A stretch of DNA of 64,000 bases, from assembly GCA_017304655.1 (NCBI GenBank), contig JAFKLY010000004.1, positions 248,001-312,000 of the forward strand, in the 5' to 3' direction. This stretch comes from Sphingomonas sp. GTDB taxonomy: Bacteria > Pseudomonadota > Alphaproteobacteria > Sphingomonadales > Sphingomonadaceae. The position numbers and the translations under genes are program-made. The notes beneath the pieces are model-generated. The model was not told the origin of the DNA and ran no database searches. It was given only the letters and a program-made list of their open reading frames with translations. Shown here piece after piece: positions 54,704 through 63,343 of the stretch (within the stretch, counting starts at the first letter, position 1; every line of letters begins with the position of its first letter).

Positions 54704-55110
54704 CAGCGATTCCCCCTGTTTTGTGTTGAGCTGCCCTCGTCCGCCCGAGACGAAGACAGCCTTCGCGGTTCAACCTGATCGACGCGCACGCAAAAGCGGC
54801 AGCGACCCGACCCGGAAAAGGCCGCACGCTCTCACTGTCATGAAAGGTGATCCAGATTTGACGCACATTCGGCCCTCCCCGTTGGAGTTCCGACATCCCA
54901 TCCTGCTTCGGCGGTCAGGCAGCCACCTCGGCTGGTCGACAAGCGCTCAGAGTTGCCTCCTGGCCCACCACCGCCGCGAAGAACGCATTTCGTAAGCGTC
55001 AAAGCTATGAGGAAACGAAGCAAGGGCCATATAAGCTGAATGACGTATTGTGACTGAGAGCGCCTGGCCGCTGTTTCTGTGTCCTTTCGGGGACGATAAC
55101 GGGGCGGCAA
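54704..55110. promoter_or_regulatory. 407-bp divergent regulatory region, TonB receptor / ggt
   Basis: Lies between two divergent starts (ATG 54703 minus, ATG 55111 plus), so both promoters must be here. Reading frames in it are short and lack coding character. I see no clear palindrome or promoter box. The orientation octamer CCCTCCCC is at 54873-54880. Confidence 0.5.
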
Positions 55111-57009
55111 ATGACCAGCGATAACGATGGCGGGGTGGACCGGAGTCAATTCAGTCGGCGCGAACTTGCCGGGCTGATCGGCGGAGCGAGCGCCGCCGCA
55201 ATGATCGGCTTGGGCGCCGCCGAACCAGTTGTCGCGCAAACAGCCGCGCCGATGCCGACCGAGCCCACCCGGCTAAAAAGTGCGGGCGAAACGTTGCGCC
55301 CGGAGATCGTCGGCAATTTCGGTATCGTCGCGGCCGGACGACATTATTCCGTCGCAGCGGGCACGCGCATCCTCATGGCGGGCGGCAACGCAACCGATGC
55401 GGGCGTGGCTGCGGTTTTCGCGGCGTCCGTCTGCGAAATCTCGCATTTCGGCTTTGGTGGTGAAGCTCCGACAATCATCTACGACGCCAAGGCGGCGAAG
55501 GTGTCGGTCATCAACGGACAGGGTTATGCCCCTCGCCTCGCGACGCCGGCCTATTTCGCAAAGGACGGCATCATTCCCGGAAACGGCCCCAATGGGGGGA
55601 CCATTCCGGCAGTGGTCGATGCCATGGCTCGTGCGCTGCAACTCAACGGCACGAAGACTTTGCATGAAGTGATGCAGCCCGCGATCGAACTGGCCGACGG
55701 CTTCATCATGTACAACTTCCTCTCCGAGGTGTTCGCGAGCCAGAAGAAGGCGACGTCCAAATGGGCGAGCGCTTATGAAACCTATTATCCCGGCGGGCAT
55801 GTGCCGCAGACCGGCGAGATGTTCCGCCAGCCCAATCTGGCCCGGACGCTGCGCATCATCGCCGACGCGGACAAGGCCGAGTTCGACCGCTCGAAGGACC
55901 GCAACGCAGCCATCCAGGCGGGACGGGACGCATTCTACAAGGGGGAGATCGCCCGCCGTATCGGCGCGGCGGTAGAGAAGGACGGCGGCCTCATGCGCTA
56001 TGAGGACCTTGCCGAATATCAGGGCAAGATCGAAGCGCCGGCGACGACCACAGTCTTCGGCTATGAAGTGTGCAAGGGCGGGTTCTGGAGCCAGGGGCCG
56101 GCGATGCTCATGACGCTCAACATTCTGGAAGCCGCCGGCATCGACAAGATGAAGCCGGGCAGTGATCCCTATCTCCACACCGTCACCGAGGCGTTCAAGC
56201 TCGCGTTCGACGATCGCAACATGTATTTCGGCGATCCCGACTTCGCCACCGTGCCGGCCAAGGGCCTGCTTTCCAAGGCTTATGCCGCGGAACGCGCCAA
56301 GCTGATCGGCGAACAGGCGTCGCTGGAGCATCGCTTCGGCGATCCCTGGAAATATGAGGGCCGCAAGCGAACGACCAAGCAGTTCATGCCGCATGTCCTA
56401 AAGCCCAAGGGCGGCCCGAGCGCCGACACGACGGCCATCGAAGTGGTCGACAAGGACGGTAACCTGTTCAGTTGCACGCCCAGTTCAGGCTGGCTGCTCG
56501 GCGGTGCCTATATCGCTGGCGACACCGGCATTCCGCTGAGCAACCGCATGACCATTTTCGATCTGGACCCCGAAAGTCCCAATGTGCTGGCGCCTCACAA
56601 GCGCCCGCGAACCACGCTCTCGCCCGCCATGGTGCTCAAGGACGGGAAACCCTTCCTTGCTATCGGTACGCCGGGCGGTGACAATCAGGATCAGCAGATC
56701 GTCAATGTCCTGTTGCGCGTCCTGGCCTTTGGCGAGCCGCTGCAGGCCTCGATCGAGGCGCCGCGTATCAATTCCAACCATTTCCACGGCTCTTTCCAGC
56801 GCAAGGTGGACGAGCCTGGCGTGCTTGAAATCGAGGATCGCGTGCCGGCCGATGTGCGGGATGCACTCACAGCCAGAGGGCACAAGCTTAAAGTGCTCGG
56901 CCCCTTCGGCGTCTCGACCGGTATCGTGGCGGCGGGTGTGGAGCCCAAGACCGGATCACTGCGTGGCGGCGCCGATGTGCGCCGCGAGCGCTACGCCTTT
57001 GGCTGGTAA
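55111..57009 (+). CDS. ggt: Gamma-glutamyltransferase family protein, Tat-exported
   Basis: Cleaves or transfers the gamma-glutamyl group of glutathione and similar peptides. 632 residues. The N-terminus has a twin-arginine signal (RSQFSRRELAGLIGGASAAA) with cleavage near VVAQ, so export is of the folded protein. Conserved features: MAGGNATDAGVAAVFAASVC, the autocatalytic nucleophile Thr in GPSADTTAIEVVDKDGN, and the C-terminal PNVLAPHKRPRTTLSPAMVL and AIGTPGGDNQDQQIVNVLLR. The processing site between large and small subunits is before that Thr. Downstream lies an M20 peptidase gene after 16 bp, probably in one operon. Confidence 0.94.
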   Translation: MTSDNDGGVDRSQFSRRELAGLIGGASAAAMIGLGAAEPVVAQTAAPMPTEPTRLKSAGETLRPEIVGNFGIVAAGRHYSVAAGTRILMAGGNATDAGVAAVFAASVCEISHFGFGGEAPTIIYDAKAAKVSVINGQGYAPRLATPAYFAKDGIIPGNGPNGGTIPAVVDAMARALQLNGTKTLHEVMQPAIELADGFIMYNFLSEVFASQKKATSKWASAYETYYPGGHVPQTGEMFRQPNLARTLRIIADADKAEFDRSKDRNAAIQAGRDAFYKGEIARRIGAAVEKDGGLMRYEDLAEYQGKIEAPATTTVFGYEVCKGGFWSQGPAMLMTLNILEAAGIDKMKPGSDPYLHTVTEAFKLAFDDRNMYFGDPDFATVPAKGLLSKAYAAERAKLIGEQASLEHRFGDPWKYEGRKRTTKQFMPHVLKPKGGPSADTTAIEVVDKDGNLFSCTPSSGWLLGGAYIAGDTGIPLSNRMTIFDLDPESPNVLAPHKRPRTTLSPAMVLKDGKPFLAIGTPGGDNQDQQIVNVLLRVLAFGEPLQASIEAPRINSNHFHGSFQRKVDEPGVLEIEDRVPADVRDALTARGHKLKVLGPFGVSTGIVAAGVEPKTGSLRGGADVRRERYAFGW

Positions 57010-57025
57010 TCGGGAGTTCCCTGTA

Positions 57026-58438
57026 ATGACGCGTTTCAAAGTCCTGAGTGTTGCCACCGCCATCGCACTGTCGTCCACCGGTCCTGTCCGTGCGCAGGAG
57101 CCCGGCGAAGCGGCTTTTCGGTCGCTCTTCAAGGAGATGGTGGAAATCGATTCCAGCATGGAGAGCGGCAGCTGCACGCCGGTGATCGACAAGCTCGTCG
57201 CCCGCATGAAAGCCGCCGGCTATCCTGCTGACAATCTTCACGTCTTCGTGCCGCCGTCGGACGCGAAGGCCGGCATCCTCGTCGCGGTCTATCCGGGGCG
57301 CGATCCCAAGCTCAAGCCGGTTCTCATGCTCGGGCATGTCGACGTCGTGAATGCCCGCCGCGCCGACTGGACGCGCGATCCTTATACGCTCATCGAGGAA
57401 GGCGGCTATTTCTATGCCCGCGGCGTCGCGGACATGAAAGCGCAGAACGCGATCTGGGCCGACAATCTGCTGCGCTACAATGCCGAGAAGTACAAGCCGC
57501 TGCGCACCATCAAGATGGCGCTTACTTGCGGCGAGGAAGGTGGCGGCTTCGTGAACGGCGCCCGCTGGCTGGTCGAGAATCAGCGCGAGTTGATCGACGC
57601 AGGCTTCGCTCTCAATGAGGGCGGCTACGGCGAGTTCGATGAGACCGGCACGAAGAAGCTCAACCAGACATTCCAGGCGGCTCAGAAGGTTTCGATGACC
57701 TTCACGCTGGAGGCGACCAATCCGGGCGGACATTCATCCGTCCCGCGGCCTGACAATGCGATCTACAGTCTCGCCCGCGCCCTCGACAAGCTCAGCCAGT
57801 ATGATTTCCCCGTGAGGTTCATTGACGCGAACAAAGGCTATTTCAGCCGTATGGCGCCGGTGATGGGCGGAGAAATCGGGGCGGCCATGACAGCCATTGT
57901 CGCCAATCCGCAGGACAAGGCGGCGAATGCTGTGCTCAACCGCTCGCCTACCTATCATTCCATGCTGCGTACGACCTGCGTCGCCACGCTGCTTTCGGGC
58001 GGTCATGCAGGCAATGCTCTCCCGCAGCGCGCAACGGCCAATATCAATTGCCGCGTCATGCCCGGGACAAGTCAGGAAGAGGTGCTCGCAACGCTCACCA
58101 GCGTCATCGCAGATCCGGAAATCAAGATCACGGGCGGACGCAGCTACATGCCCTCCCCGCCGCCACCGGTGACCGAACGGCTGCTCGCTCCGGCCCAGAA
58201 GATCACTTCGAAAATCTGGCCTGGCGTTCCCGTCGTGCCGCACCTTCAGCCCGGCGCGTCGGACGCGGTGACCTTGAATGCGGCGGGAATCCCCACTTTC
58301 GGCGTGTCAGGCCTGTTCCGCGATCCGGACAACAACGGAGTCCATGGCCTCAACGAGCGCATCCGTGTCCAGTCGGTCATGGACGGACGCAAATTTCTGT
58401 ATGAACTGGTGAAAGCCTATGCCGACCAGAAGGACTGA
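57026..58438 (+). CDS. M20/M25/M40 family metallopeptidase, exported
   Basis: 470 residues with a signal peptide (LSVATAIALSSTGPVRAQ). Motifs: zinc ligand in VLMLGHVDVVNARRADWTRD, bridging Asp in YFYARGVADMKAQNAIWADN, catalytic Glu and zinc Glu in ALTCGEEGGGFVNGARWLVE, and GGHSSVPRPDNAIYSLARAL of the lid domain. It is the M20 type that processes dipeptides or acyl-amino acids. The ATG at 57026 follows ggt by 16 bp with GGGAG upstream, so the two are likely one operon; it would hydrolyse the Cys-Gly or other dipeptides released by GGT. Confidence 0.94.
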   Translation: MTRFKVLSVATAIALSSTGPVRAQEPGEAAFRSLFKEMVEIDSSMESGSCTPVIDKLVARMKAAGYPADNLHVFVPPSDAKAGILVAVYPGRDPKLKPVLMLGHVDVVNARRADWTRDPYTLIEEGGYFYARGVADMKAQNAIWADNLLRYNAEKYKPLRTIKMALTCGEEGGGFVNGARWLVENQRELIDAGFALNEGGYGEFDETGTKKLNQTFQAAQKVSMTFTLEATNPGGHSSVPRPDNAIYSLARALDKLSQYDFPVRFIDANKGYFSRMAPVMGGEIGAAMTAIVANPQDKAANAVLNRSPTYHSMLRTTCVATLLSGGHAGNALPQRATANINCRVMPGTSQEEVLATLTSVIADPEIKITGGRSYMPSPPPPVTERLLAPAQKITSKIWPGVPVVPHLQPGASDAVTLNAAGIPTFGVSGLFRDPDNNGVHGLNERIRVQSVMDGRKFLYELVKAYADQKD

Positions 58439-58474
58439 TGAGGCCGCCCGGCGCCAGACCGGCGCGTCGATGAA

Positions 58475-58502
58475 CGGATGGTGAGATTTAAATCCCCATC
58501 CG
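58475..58502. terminator. Hairpin after the ggt-M20 operon
   Basis: CGGATGG (58475-58481) pairs with CCATCCG (58496-58502) 36 bp after the peptidase stop; the loop contains a further palindrome GATTTAAATC. No T-run follows, so a terminator role is only probable. Confidence 0.4.
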
Positions 58503-58692
58503 GACGCGCCTGATCTTCCGATCCGACGCCCCGGGGATTAAGCGCCTGCAGCATCGAAAAATGGCTGTTTTCTGCGACGCAGCAACGATATCGCCTTGTC
58601 CGGTGCCCGTGACGCCTGTAAAATCGGCTCAAACATGTACGAACGGTATTGCCGGTCTGGTGATGCGCAAGTCTTGGGAACCGAGGATTGTC

Positions 58693-59007
58693 ATGAAGAA
58701 GCTGATCATCGCGGCGCTCGCCGCCAACCTTGTCGCCGGCACCGCCTTTGCCGCAAACTCGCAGTCGACAGACGCGACCGCGCTTCGCGTCTCGACGGCA
58801 GGTCTGGACCTGAGCAATCCGCGGGACATCGCGACGCTGCAGGCACGGGTCGACAAGGCCGTCGAGGCGGCCTGCAGCCCGCATGGCAGCTATTTCTCTC
58901 AACTCGCGCCCAAACGCGACTGCCTCGCTCAGCTGAGCGCACACACCAACCGGATTCTTGCCAGTCGCATCAACAAGGCCGACAAGAGCCGCATGGCCGA
59001 ATTCTGA
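58693..59007 (+). CDS. UrcA family protein, exported
   Basis: 104-residue small periplasmic protein of a family common in sphingomonads and caulobacters. Signal peptide (MKKLIIAALAANLVAGTAFA) is followed by the domain: VSTAGLDLSNPRDIATLQAR, VDKAVEAACSP, and RDCLAQLSAHTN. The two cysteines (AAC, RDC) are characteristic and probably form a disulphide. The ATG at 58693 starts the signal peptide; earlier in-frame starts at 58666 and 58561 lack one. It stands alone with no function known. Confidence 0.9.
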   Translation: MKKLIIAALAANLVAGTAFAANSQSTDATALRVSTAGLDLSNPRDIATLQARVDKAVEAACSPHGSYFSQLAPKRDCLAQLSAHTNRILASRINKADKSRMAEF

Positions 59008-59203
59008 TAGCCAGCCCGTCCAGCTGAGCCTTTCGCGCGGACAATCCGCAAGCGTTTGGAAACCAGCGCCTGTATCGTCGGCGCTGGGTCAAGCTCTTTG
59101 CGGGATCTGGCTCTCCGAAATACGGCAAGAGTGCCATTGCCAGTCAGCGGTCTCATTTCTAACGTCGTGAGATGAGACTCCCCTGGAAACGGTGCTGATC
59201 CGG

Positions 59204-59965
59204 ATGGCCGACACGGCAGCTGACATTCTGCCCCTGCAGCAGATCATGGCACGATTGCGCGACCCTGAGAGCGGCTGTCCGTGGGACGTCGCCCAGGATT
59301 TTGCGACGATTGCGCCTTACACGATCGAGGAAGCCTATGAGGTGGCGGACGCGATCGAGCGTGGCGACATGGTGGCGCTCAAGGATGAGCTTGGCGATCT
59401 GCTCTTCCAGGTGATGTTCCACAGCCGCATGGCGCAGGAAGCCGGCGCCTTCGACCTGTCCGACGTGATTGCCGCCATTTGCGACAAGATGATCCGGCGC
59501 CATCCCCATGTTTTTGGTGATGGACGGCCTTCGCCAGGCTGGGACGAAATCAAGGCCGCCGAGCGGGCAGGCAAGGATGATGAGGATAAATCCGCCCTTG
59601 CCGGCGTCACCGGCGCGCTTCCTGCGCTTGCTCGGGCCGAGAAACTTCAGAAGCGAGCGGCACGGGTTGGCTTTGATTGGGATGATGTCGCAGACGTGCG
59701 CGCCAAGATCCTCGAAGAGCTCGACGAAGTCGATGGAGCTCAGACCCCTGCTGATATCGCCGAAGAGATTGGCGACCTGCTTTTCGCCGTCACCAACCTG
59801 GCACGGTTTCACAAGATCGACCCGGAAACGGCGCTGCGTGCTGCAAACATCAAGTTCGAGCGTCGTTTCCGCGCGATGGAAGCACGCGCAGGCGCGGCCT
59901 TTGCCGGGCTGTCGCTTGATGACAAAGAGGCTCTCTGGCAAGCGGTGAAGCAAACCGAGGGCTGA
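59204..59965 (+). CDS. mazG: Nucleoside triphosphate pyrophosphohydrolase MazG
   Basis: Hydrolyses NTPs to NMP and pyrophosphate, affecting ppGpp level and nucleotide pool cleaning. 253 residues from ATG 59204 (a GTG at 59192 is possible). It has two MazG domains: the first begins LQQIMARLRDPESGCPWDVA with EEAYEVADAIE and ELGDLLFQVMFHSRMAQE, the second has KILEELDEVDGAQ and EEIGDLLFAVTNLARF. The EExxE-x12-ExxD metal pattern is present in both. Convergent with hflX (10-bp gap), the conserved alphaproteobacterial neighbourhood. Confidence 0.95.
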   Translation: MADTAADILPLQQIMARLRDPESGCPWDVAQDFATIAPYTIEEAYEVADAIERGDMVALKDELGDLLFQVMFHSRMAQEAGAFDLSDVIAAICDKMIRRHPHVFGDGRPSPGWDEIKAAERAGKDDEDKSALAGVTGALPALARAEKLQKRAARVGFDWDDVADVRAKILEELDEVDGAQTPADIAEEIGDLLFAVTNLARFHKIDPETALRAANIKFERRFRAMEARAGAAFAGLSLDDKEALWQAVKQTEG

Positions 59966-59975
59966 GCGAACCGGT

Positions 59976-61325
59976 TTAGCCGGGCTCCCCCGCTTCCGCG
60001 AACAACCGCACGAAGCGCTCATGATCGGCTGGGGCCATCCGCACGGATAGCTGAACCTGGGGCGCCTCAGCGTCACTTTCATGATCTTCGGCCAGCACGT
60101 CGCCATGAGCGTGTAGCCAGGCAATCGCTGCACCGGCGCTGCTTGGCAGCACCAGCTCGTAGCGCCGATGCCCCTTCCCCAGAATATCCGCGAGCTGACG
60201 CTTGAGCGCGTCCACCCCTTCCCCGGTCAATGCAGAAACGATCGCGACAGCGCCATCCTGAGCGGCGCGCGCTCTCACGGCGTCCAGATGATCCGGGTCG
60301 TCGATCAGATCGACCTTGTTCCAGATTTCGATGATGGGCGCCGAACCGCCTTGCGCTTCACCCTCTTCATCCGGCGCCGCGCCAAGATCGGCCAGCACGT
60401 CGAGGACATCCGCCTTCTGCGCCTCGGTGTCGGGATGAGCGATATCGCGCACGTGCAGGATCAGATCTGCGGAGAGCACTTCTTCCAGAGTGGCGCGAAA
60501 GGCCGCGACAAGCTGGTGCGGAAGATCGGAAACGAACCCGACCGTATCGGAAAGAATGGCCTTGTCGATGCCCGGCAGGCTGATCTGGCGCATGGTTGGA
60601 TCAAGCGTGGCAAACAGCATATCCTGCGCCAGCACGCCGGCGCCGGTCAACCGATTGAACAGCGTCGATTTGCCCGCATTGGTATAGCCGACCAGCGCAA
60701 TCACCGGCCAGGGCGCGCGCTGGCGACGGGCGCGATGCAGGCCGCGGGTCCGCGTGACCTGCTCCAGCTCACGACGAATGCGGGCCATGCGGTCGCGGAT
60801 CATGCGCCGGTCGGCCTCAATCTGCGTTTCGCCCGGCCCCCCAAGGAAGCCGAAGCCGCCGCGCTGCCGCTCAAGGTGAGTCCAGCTGCGCACCAGTCGC
60901 CCGGCCTGATAATCGAGATGCGCCAGTTCGACCTGCAACCGCCCTTCCGCTGTTGCGGCGCGTTCGCCGAAAATTTCGAGGATCAACCCGGTCCGGTCTA
61001 TGACCTTGGCGCCCCAGGCTTTCTCAAGATTGCTCTGCTGGATGGGGGTCAGGCCGTTATCGACGACGACCAGCTCTGCGCCCTTCTCTGTTACCAGATG
61101 GCCAACATCCTCGACCTGTCCGGAGCCGAACAATGTCGGCGGGCGCGACTGACGGACGCGATAAACGCCCGTCGCGACCACATCGAGGCCGATCGCCACG
61201 GCAAGGCCGCGCGCTTCCTCGATCCGCGCAGCGACGTCGCGCCGCTGCCGTCCACCCAGATCGGCATGAACGACCAGCGCGCGCGCGCCGCGCGAGACTT
61301 CCTCACGTTCTGAGAAGTGCGCGAT
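59976..61325 (-). CDS. hflX: Ribosome-associated GTPase HflX, non-standard start
   Basis: GTPase that splits stalled ribosomes. N-terminal HflX domain (RQSRPPTLFGSGQVEDVGHL, VVVDNGLTPIQQSNLEKAWG), the helical linker GGPGETQIEADRRMIRDRMA, and the G domain: G1 LVGYTNAGKSTLFNRL, G3 DTVGFVSDLP, G4 WNKVDLI. The first canonical in-frame start is GTG 61199, giving 407 residues. The frame continues upstream with conserved-looking HflX residues (GARALVVHADLGGRQRRDVA) to ATC at 61325, which follows GGCGGGG at 7 nt and directly succeeds an in-frame stop. With ATC the protein has 449 residues, closer to the family. It lies 16 bp after hfq. Confidence 0.9.
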   Translation of the reverse strand: MAHFSEREEVSRGARALVVHADLGGRQRRDVAARIEEARGLAVAIGLDVVATGVYRVRQSRPPTLFGSGQVEDVGHLVTEKGAELVVVDNGLTPIQQSNLEKAWGAKVIDRTGLILEIFGERAATAEGRLQVELAHLDYQAGRLVRSWTHLERQRGGFGFLGGPGETQIEADRRMIRDRMARIRRELEQVTRTRGLHRARRQRAPWPVIALVGYTNAGKSTLFNRLTGAGVLAQDMLFATLDPTMRQISLPGIDKAILSDTVGFVSDLPHQLVAAFRATLEEVLSADLILHVRDIAHPDTEAQKADVLDVLADLGAAPDEEGEAQGGSAPIIEIWNKVDLIDDPDHLDAVRARAAQDGAVAIVSALTGEGVDALKRQLADILGKGHRRYELVLPSSAGAAIAWLHAHGDVLAEDHESDAEAPQVQLSVRMAPADHERFVRLFAEAGEPG

Positions 61326-61341
61326 GGGTCAGCCCCGCCGT

Positions 61342-61830
61342 TCAGTCCTCGTCATCGTCCGACTCTCCGGAGAGGTCGAGCGGATGCGCGGGCTGCACCG
61401 TGGAAATAGCATGCTTGTAGACGAGCTGGACGAGGCCATCCCGCTGGAGGAGCATGCAGAAAAGGTCAAAGGCCGAAATCTCGCCCTGGAGCATCACGCC
61501 GTTGACCAGAAACATGGTCACCGGATCGCCGGACTTGTGCACCGCCGACAGGAAGATTTCCTGCAGCAGCTTCGGCTTGCGATCATTGGCGGAAAACGCC
61601 GACTCGATGCGCGAGAGGTCGAGCGGATGCGCAGGCATCACAGTTGAGATGGCATGCTTGTACACAAGCTGGGTCTGACCATCCCGGCGCAACAGCACAG
61701 AGAAATTGTCAAACCAGGTGACGATGCCCTGCAGTTTGACGCCCTTGACGAGAAACATCGTGACCGGGGTCTTGCTCTTGCGGAGACTGTTGAGAAAAAT
61801 GTCCTGCAGATTGTTCAGTTTATCGGCCAT
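61342..61830 (-). CDS. hfq: RNA chaperone Hfq, tandem double-domain form
   Basis: 162 residues, twice the usual length. The first Sm domain (about 1-72) and the second (about 83-153) each contain the Hfq signatures: [20 protein letters not shown] and [40 protein letters not shown] and [20 protein letters not shown], and YKHAISTV in both (57-64 and 138-145). Distal-face Gln (Q9, Q90) and proximal-face YKH are kept in both. An acidic tail (GESDDDED) ends the protein. Three double-domain chains would form one pseudo-hexamer. GGAG lies upstream of the ATG. hflX follows by 16 bp. Confidence 0.96.
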   Translation of the reverse strand: MADKLNNLQDIFLNSLRKSKTPVTMFLVKGVKLQGIVTWFDNFSVLLRRDGQTQLVYKHAISTVMPAHPLDLSRIESAFSANDRKPKLLQEIFLSAVHKSGDPVTMFLVNGVMLQGEISAFDLFCMLLQRDGLVQLVYKHAISTVQPAHPLDLSGESDDDED

Positions 61831-61978
61831 TTTCTACTCCGTTATTGGCGGGTCGCTGCCCGCATCGCGTCCAATCTGGACGTCGATTGTCTACCCAGAC
61901 AAATGGGAACCTATGCGATTCCCAACGGGAAATCCAGCACAGCTTTGCCGCACTGCACAAAAATCGAAAAACGCGCCT

Positions 61979-63343
61979 TCACTCCTTCCCTTCACCCAGG
62001 CCGAGCGACTTGAGCTTGCGGTGCAAGGCCGAGCGCTCCATGCCGATAAAGGCGGCCGTCCGGGAGATATTCCCCGAGAAGCGCTTGATCTGGATTCGCA
62101 GATATTCTCGCTCGAAATTCTCGCGGGCCTCTCGCAAAGGCGCGCCCATGATAGCGTTGGAAAGTCCGGTGTCGTCCGTACCGCCCGCCGCTTCGACGGG
62201 CAGCATCTCCAGCTCAATCATGCCATCGGGCTGCATCGGCGCGAGGATGATCGTCCGCTCCACCACGTTGCGGAGTTGGCGGACATTGCCCGGCCAGTCT
62301 GTCGATTGCAGCGCTGCCAGCGCATTGGTGGCCATGCGCGGAGCGGGCATGCCGCGCTCCGCAGCGAAGCGCGCGAGATAATGGTCCACAAGGCCGGGAA
62401 TGTCATCGCGTCGCTCGGAAAGCGGCGGAATGGCGAGCGGCACCACGTTGAGCCGGTAATAGAGGTCCTCACGGAAGCGCTTGGCCGCAATCTCTTCTTT
62501 CAGGTCACGTGCGGTCGAGGAAATGACGCGAATATCGACCTTCACCTGCCGTTGGCCGCCAATACGCGTGAAGCTCTGGTCGGTCAGCACGCGCAGGATC
62601 TTGCCCTGCGTGGTGAGCGGCATGTCGGCAATTTCATCGAGGAACAGCGTGCCGCCATGCGCCTGTTCCAGCAGGCCGGGCCGAATGATCCCGTCCGAGC
62701 CCTCAACGCCGAACAGCGCTTCCTCGGCCCGCTCTGGCTCGATACGGGCTGCGGTGACGATCACGAACGGACCATTGGCCCGGCCCGACCAGTTGTGGAG
62801 CATCCGCGCGGCGACTTCCTTGCCCACGCCGGCCGGCCCGCTGATCAGCACACGACTGCCGGTGCCGGCGACTTTCTTGATCGTCGCGCGCACCGTGTTG
62901 ATAGCATTGCTCGTGCCGGTCAGCTCCTCTTCCTGGAAGCGGGCGCGCAGCACCTGATTTTCGCGCCGCAGCCGTTCCGTCTCTGTCGCGCGGGCGACGA
63001 TGTGGAGCAGCTGATCAGACTCGAACGGCTTCTCGATGAAGTCGACCGCGCCATGCCGGATGGCCGCCACCGCGGTGTCGATATTGCCATGGCCAGAGAT
63101 CATCAGCACCGGAATGGTGGCATCGCGCTGCTTGATCTCGGCGAGCAGTTCCAGCCCGTCCAGCCGCGATCCCTGCAGCCAGACGTCCAGCAAAACAAGC
63201 GAGGGACGGCGTGCCGCCAGCGCGTCCAGCGCTTCGTCGCTGTTCGCGGCGAGCCGCGTTTCAAACCCTTCATCTTCGAGGACGCCGGCCACCAGCTCGC
63301 GAATGTCGGCCTCGTCGTCCACGATCAAAACATCAAGCGCCAT
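61979..63343 (-). CDS. ntrX: NtrX response regulator, AAA+ type without GAFTGA
   Basis: 454 residues. An N-terminal receiver domain (VLIVDDEADIRELVAGVLED, phosphorylation site Asp53 in LVLLDVWLQG, HGAVDFIEKPFESDQLL) precedes an AAA+ domain with Walker A SGPAGVGKEVAARMLHNWSG, Walker B GGTLFLDEIADMP and the Arg-finger region FREDLYYRLNVVPLAIPPLS. A C-terminal Fis-type helix-turn-helix follows (NISRTAAFIGMERSALHRKL). The GAFTGA loop that contacts sigma-54 is missing: the sequence reads FGVEGSDGIIRPGLLEQAHG. Known NtrX proteins of alphaproteobacteria also lack it and act with sigma-70. It overlaps ntrY by 11 bp. Confidence 0.95.
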   Translation of the reverse strand: MALDVLIVDDEADIRELVAGVLEDEGFETRLAANSDEALDALAARRPSLVLLDVWLQGSRLDGLELLAEIKQRDATIPVLMISGHGNIDTAVAAIRHGAVDFIEKPFESDQLLHIVARATETERLRRENQVLRARFQEEELTGTSNAINTVRATIKKVAGTGSRVLISGPAGVGKEVAARMLHNWSGRANGPFVIVTAARIEPERAEEALFGVEGSDGIIRPGLLEQAHGGTLFLDEIADMPLTTQGKILRVLTDQSFTRIGGQRQVKVDIRVISSTARDLKEEIAAKRFREDLYYRLNVVPLAIPPLSERRDDIPGLVDHYLARFAAERGMPAPRMATNALAALQSTDWPGNVRQLRNVVERTIILAPMQPDGMIELEMLPVEAAGGTDDTGLSNAIMGAPLREARENFEREYLRIQIKRFSGNISRTAAFIGMERSALHRKLKSLGLGEGKE

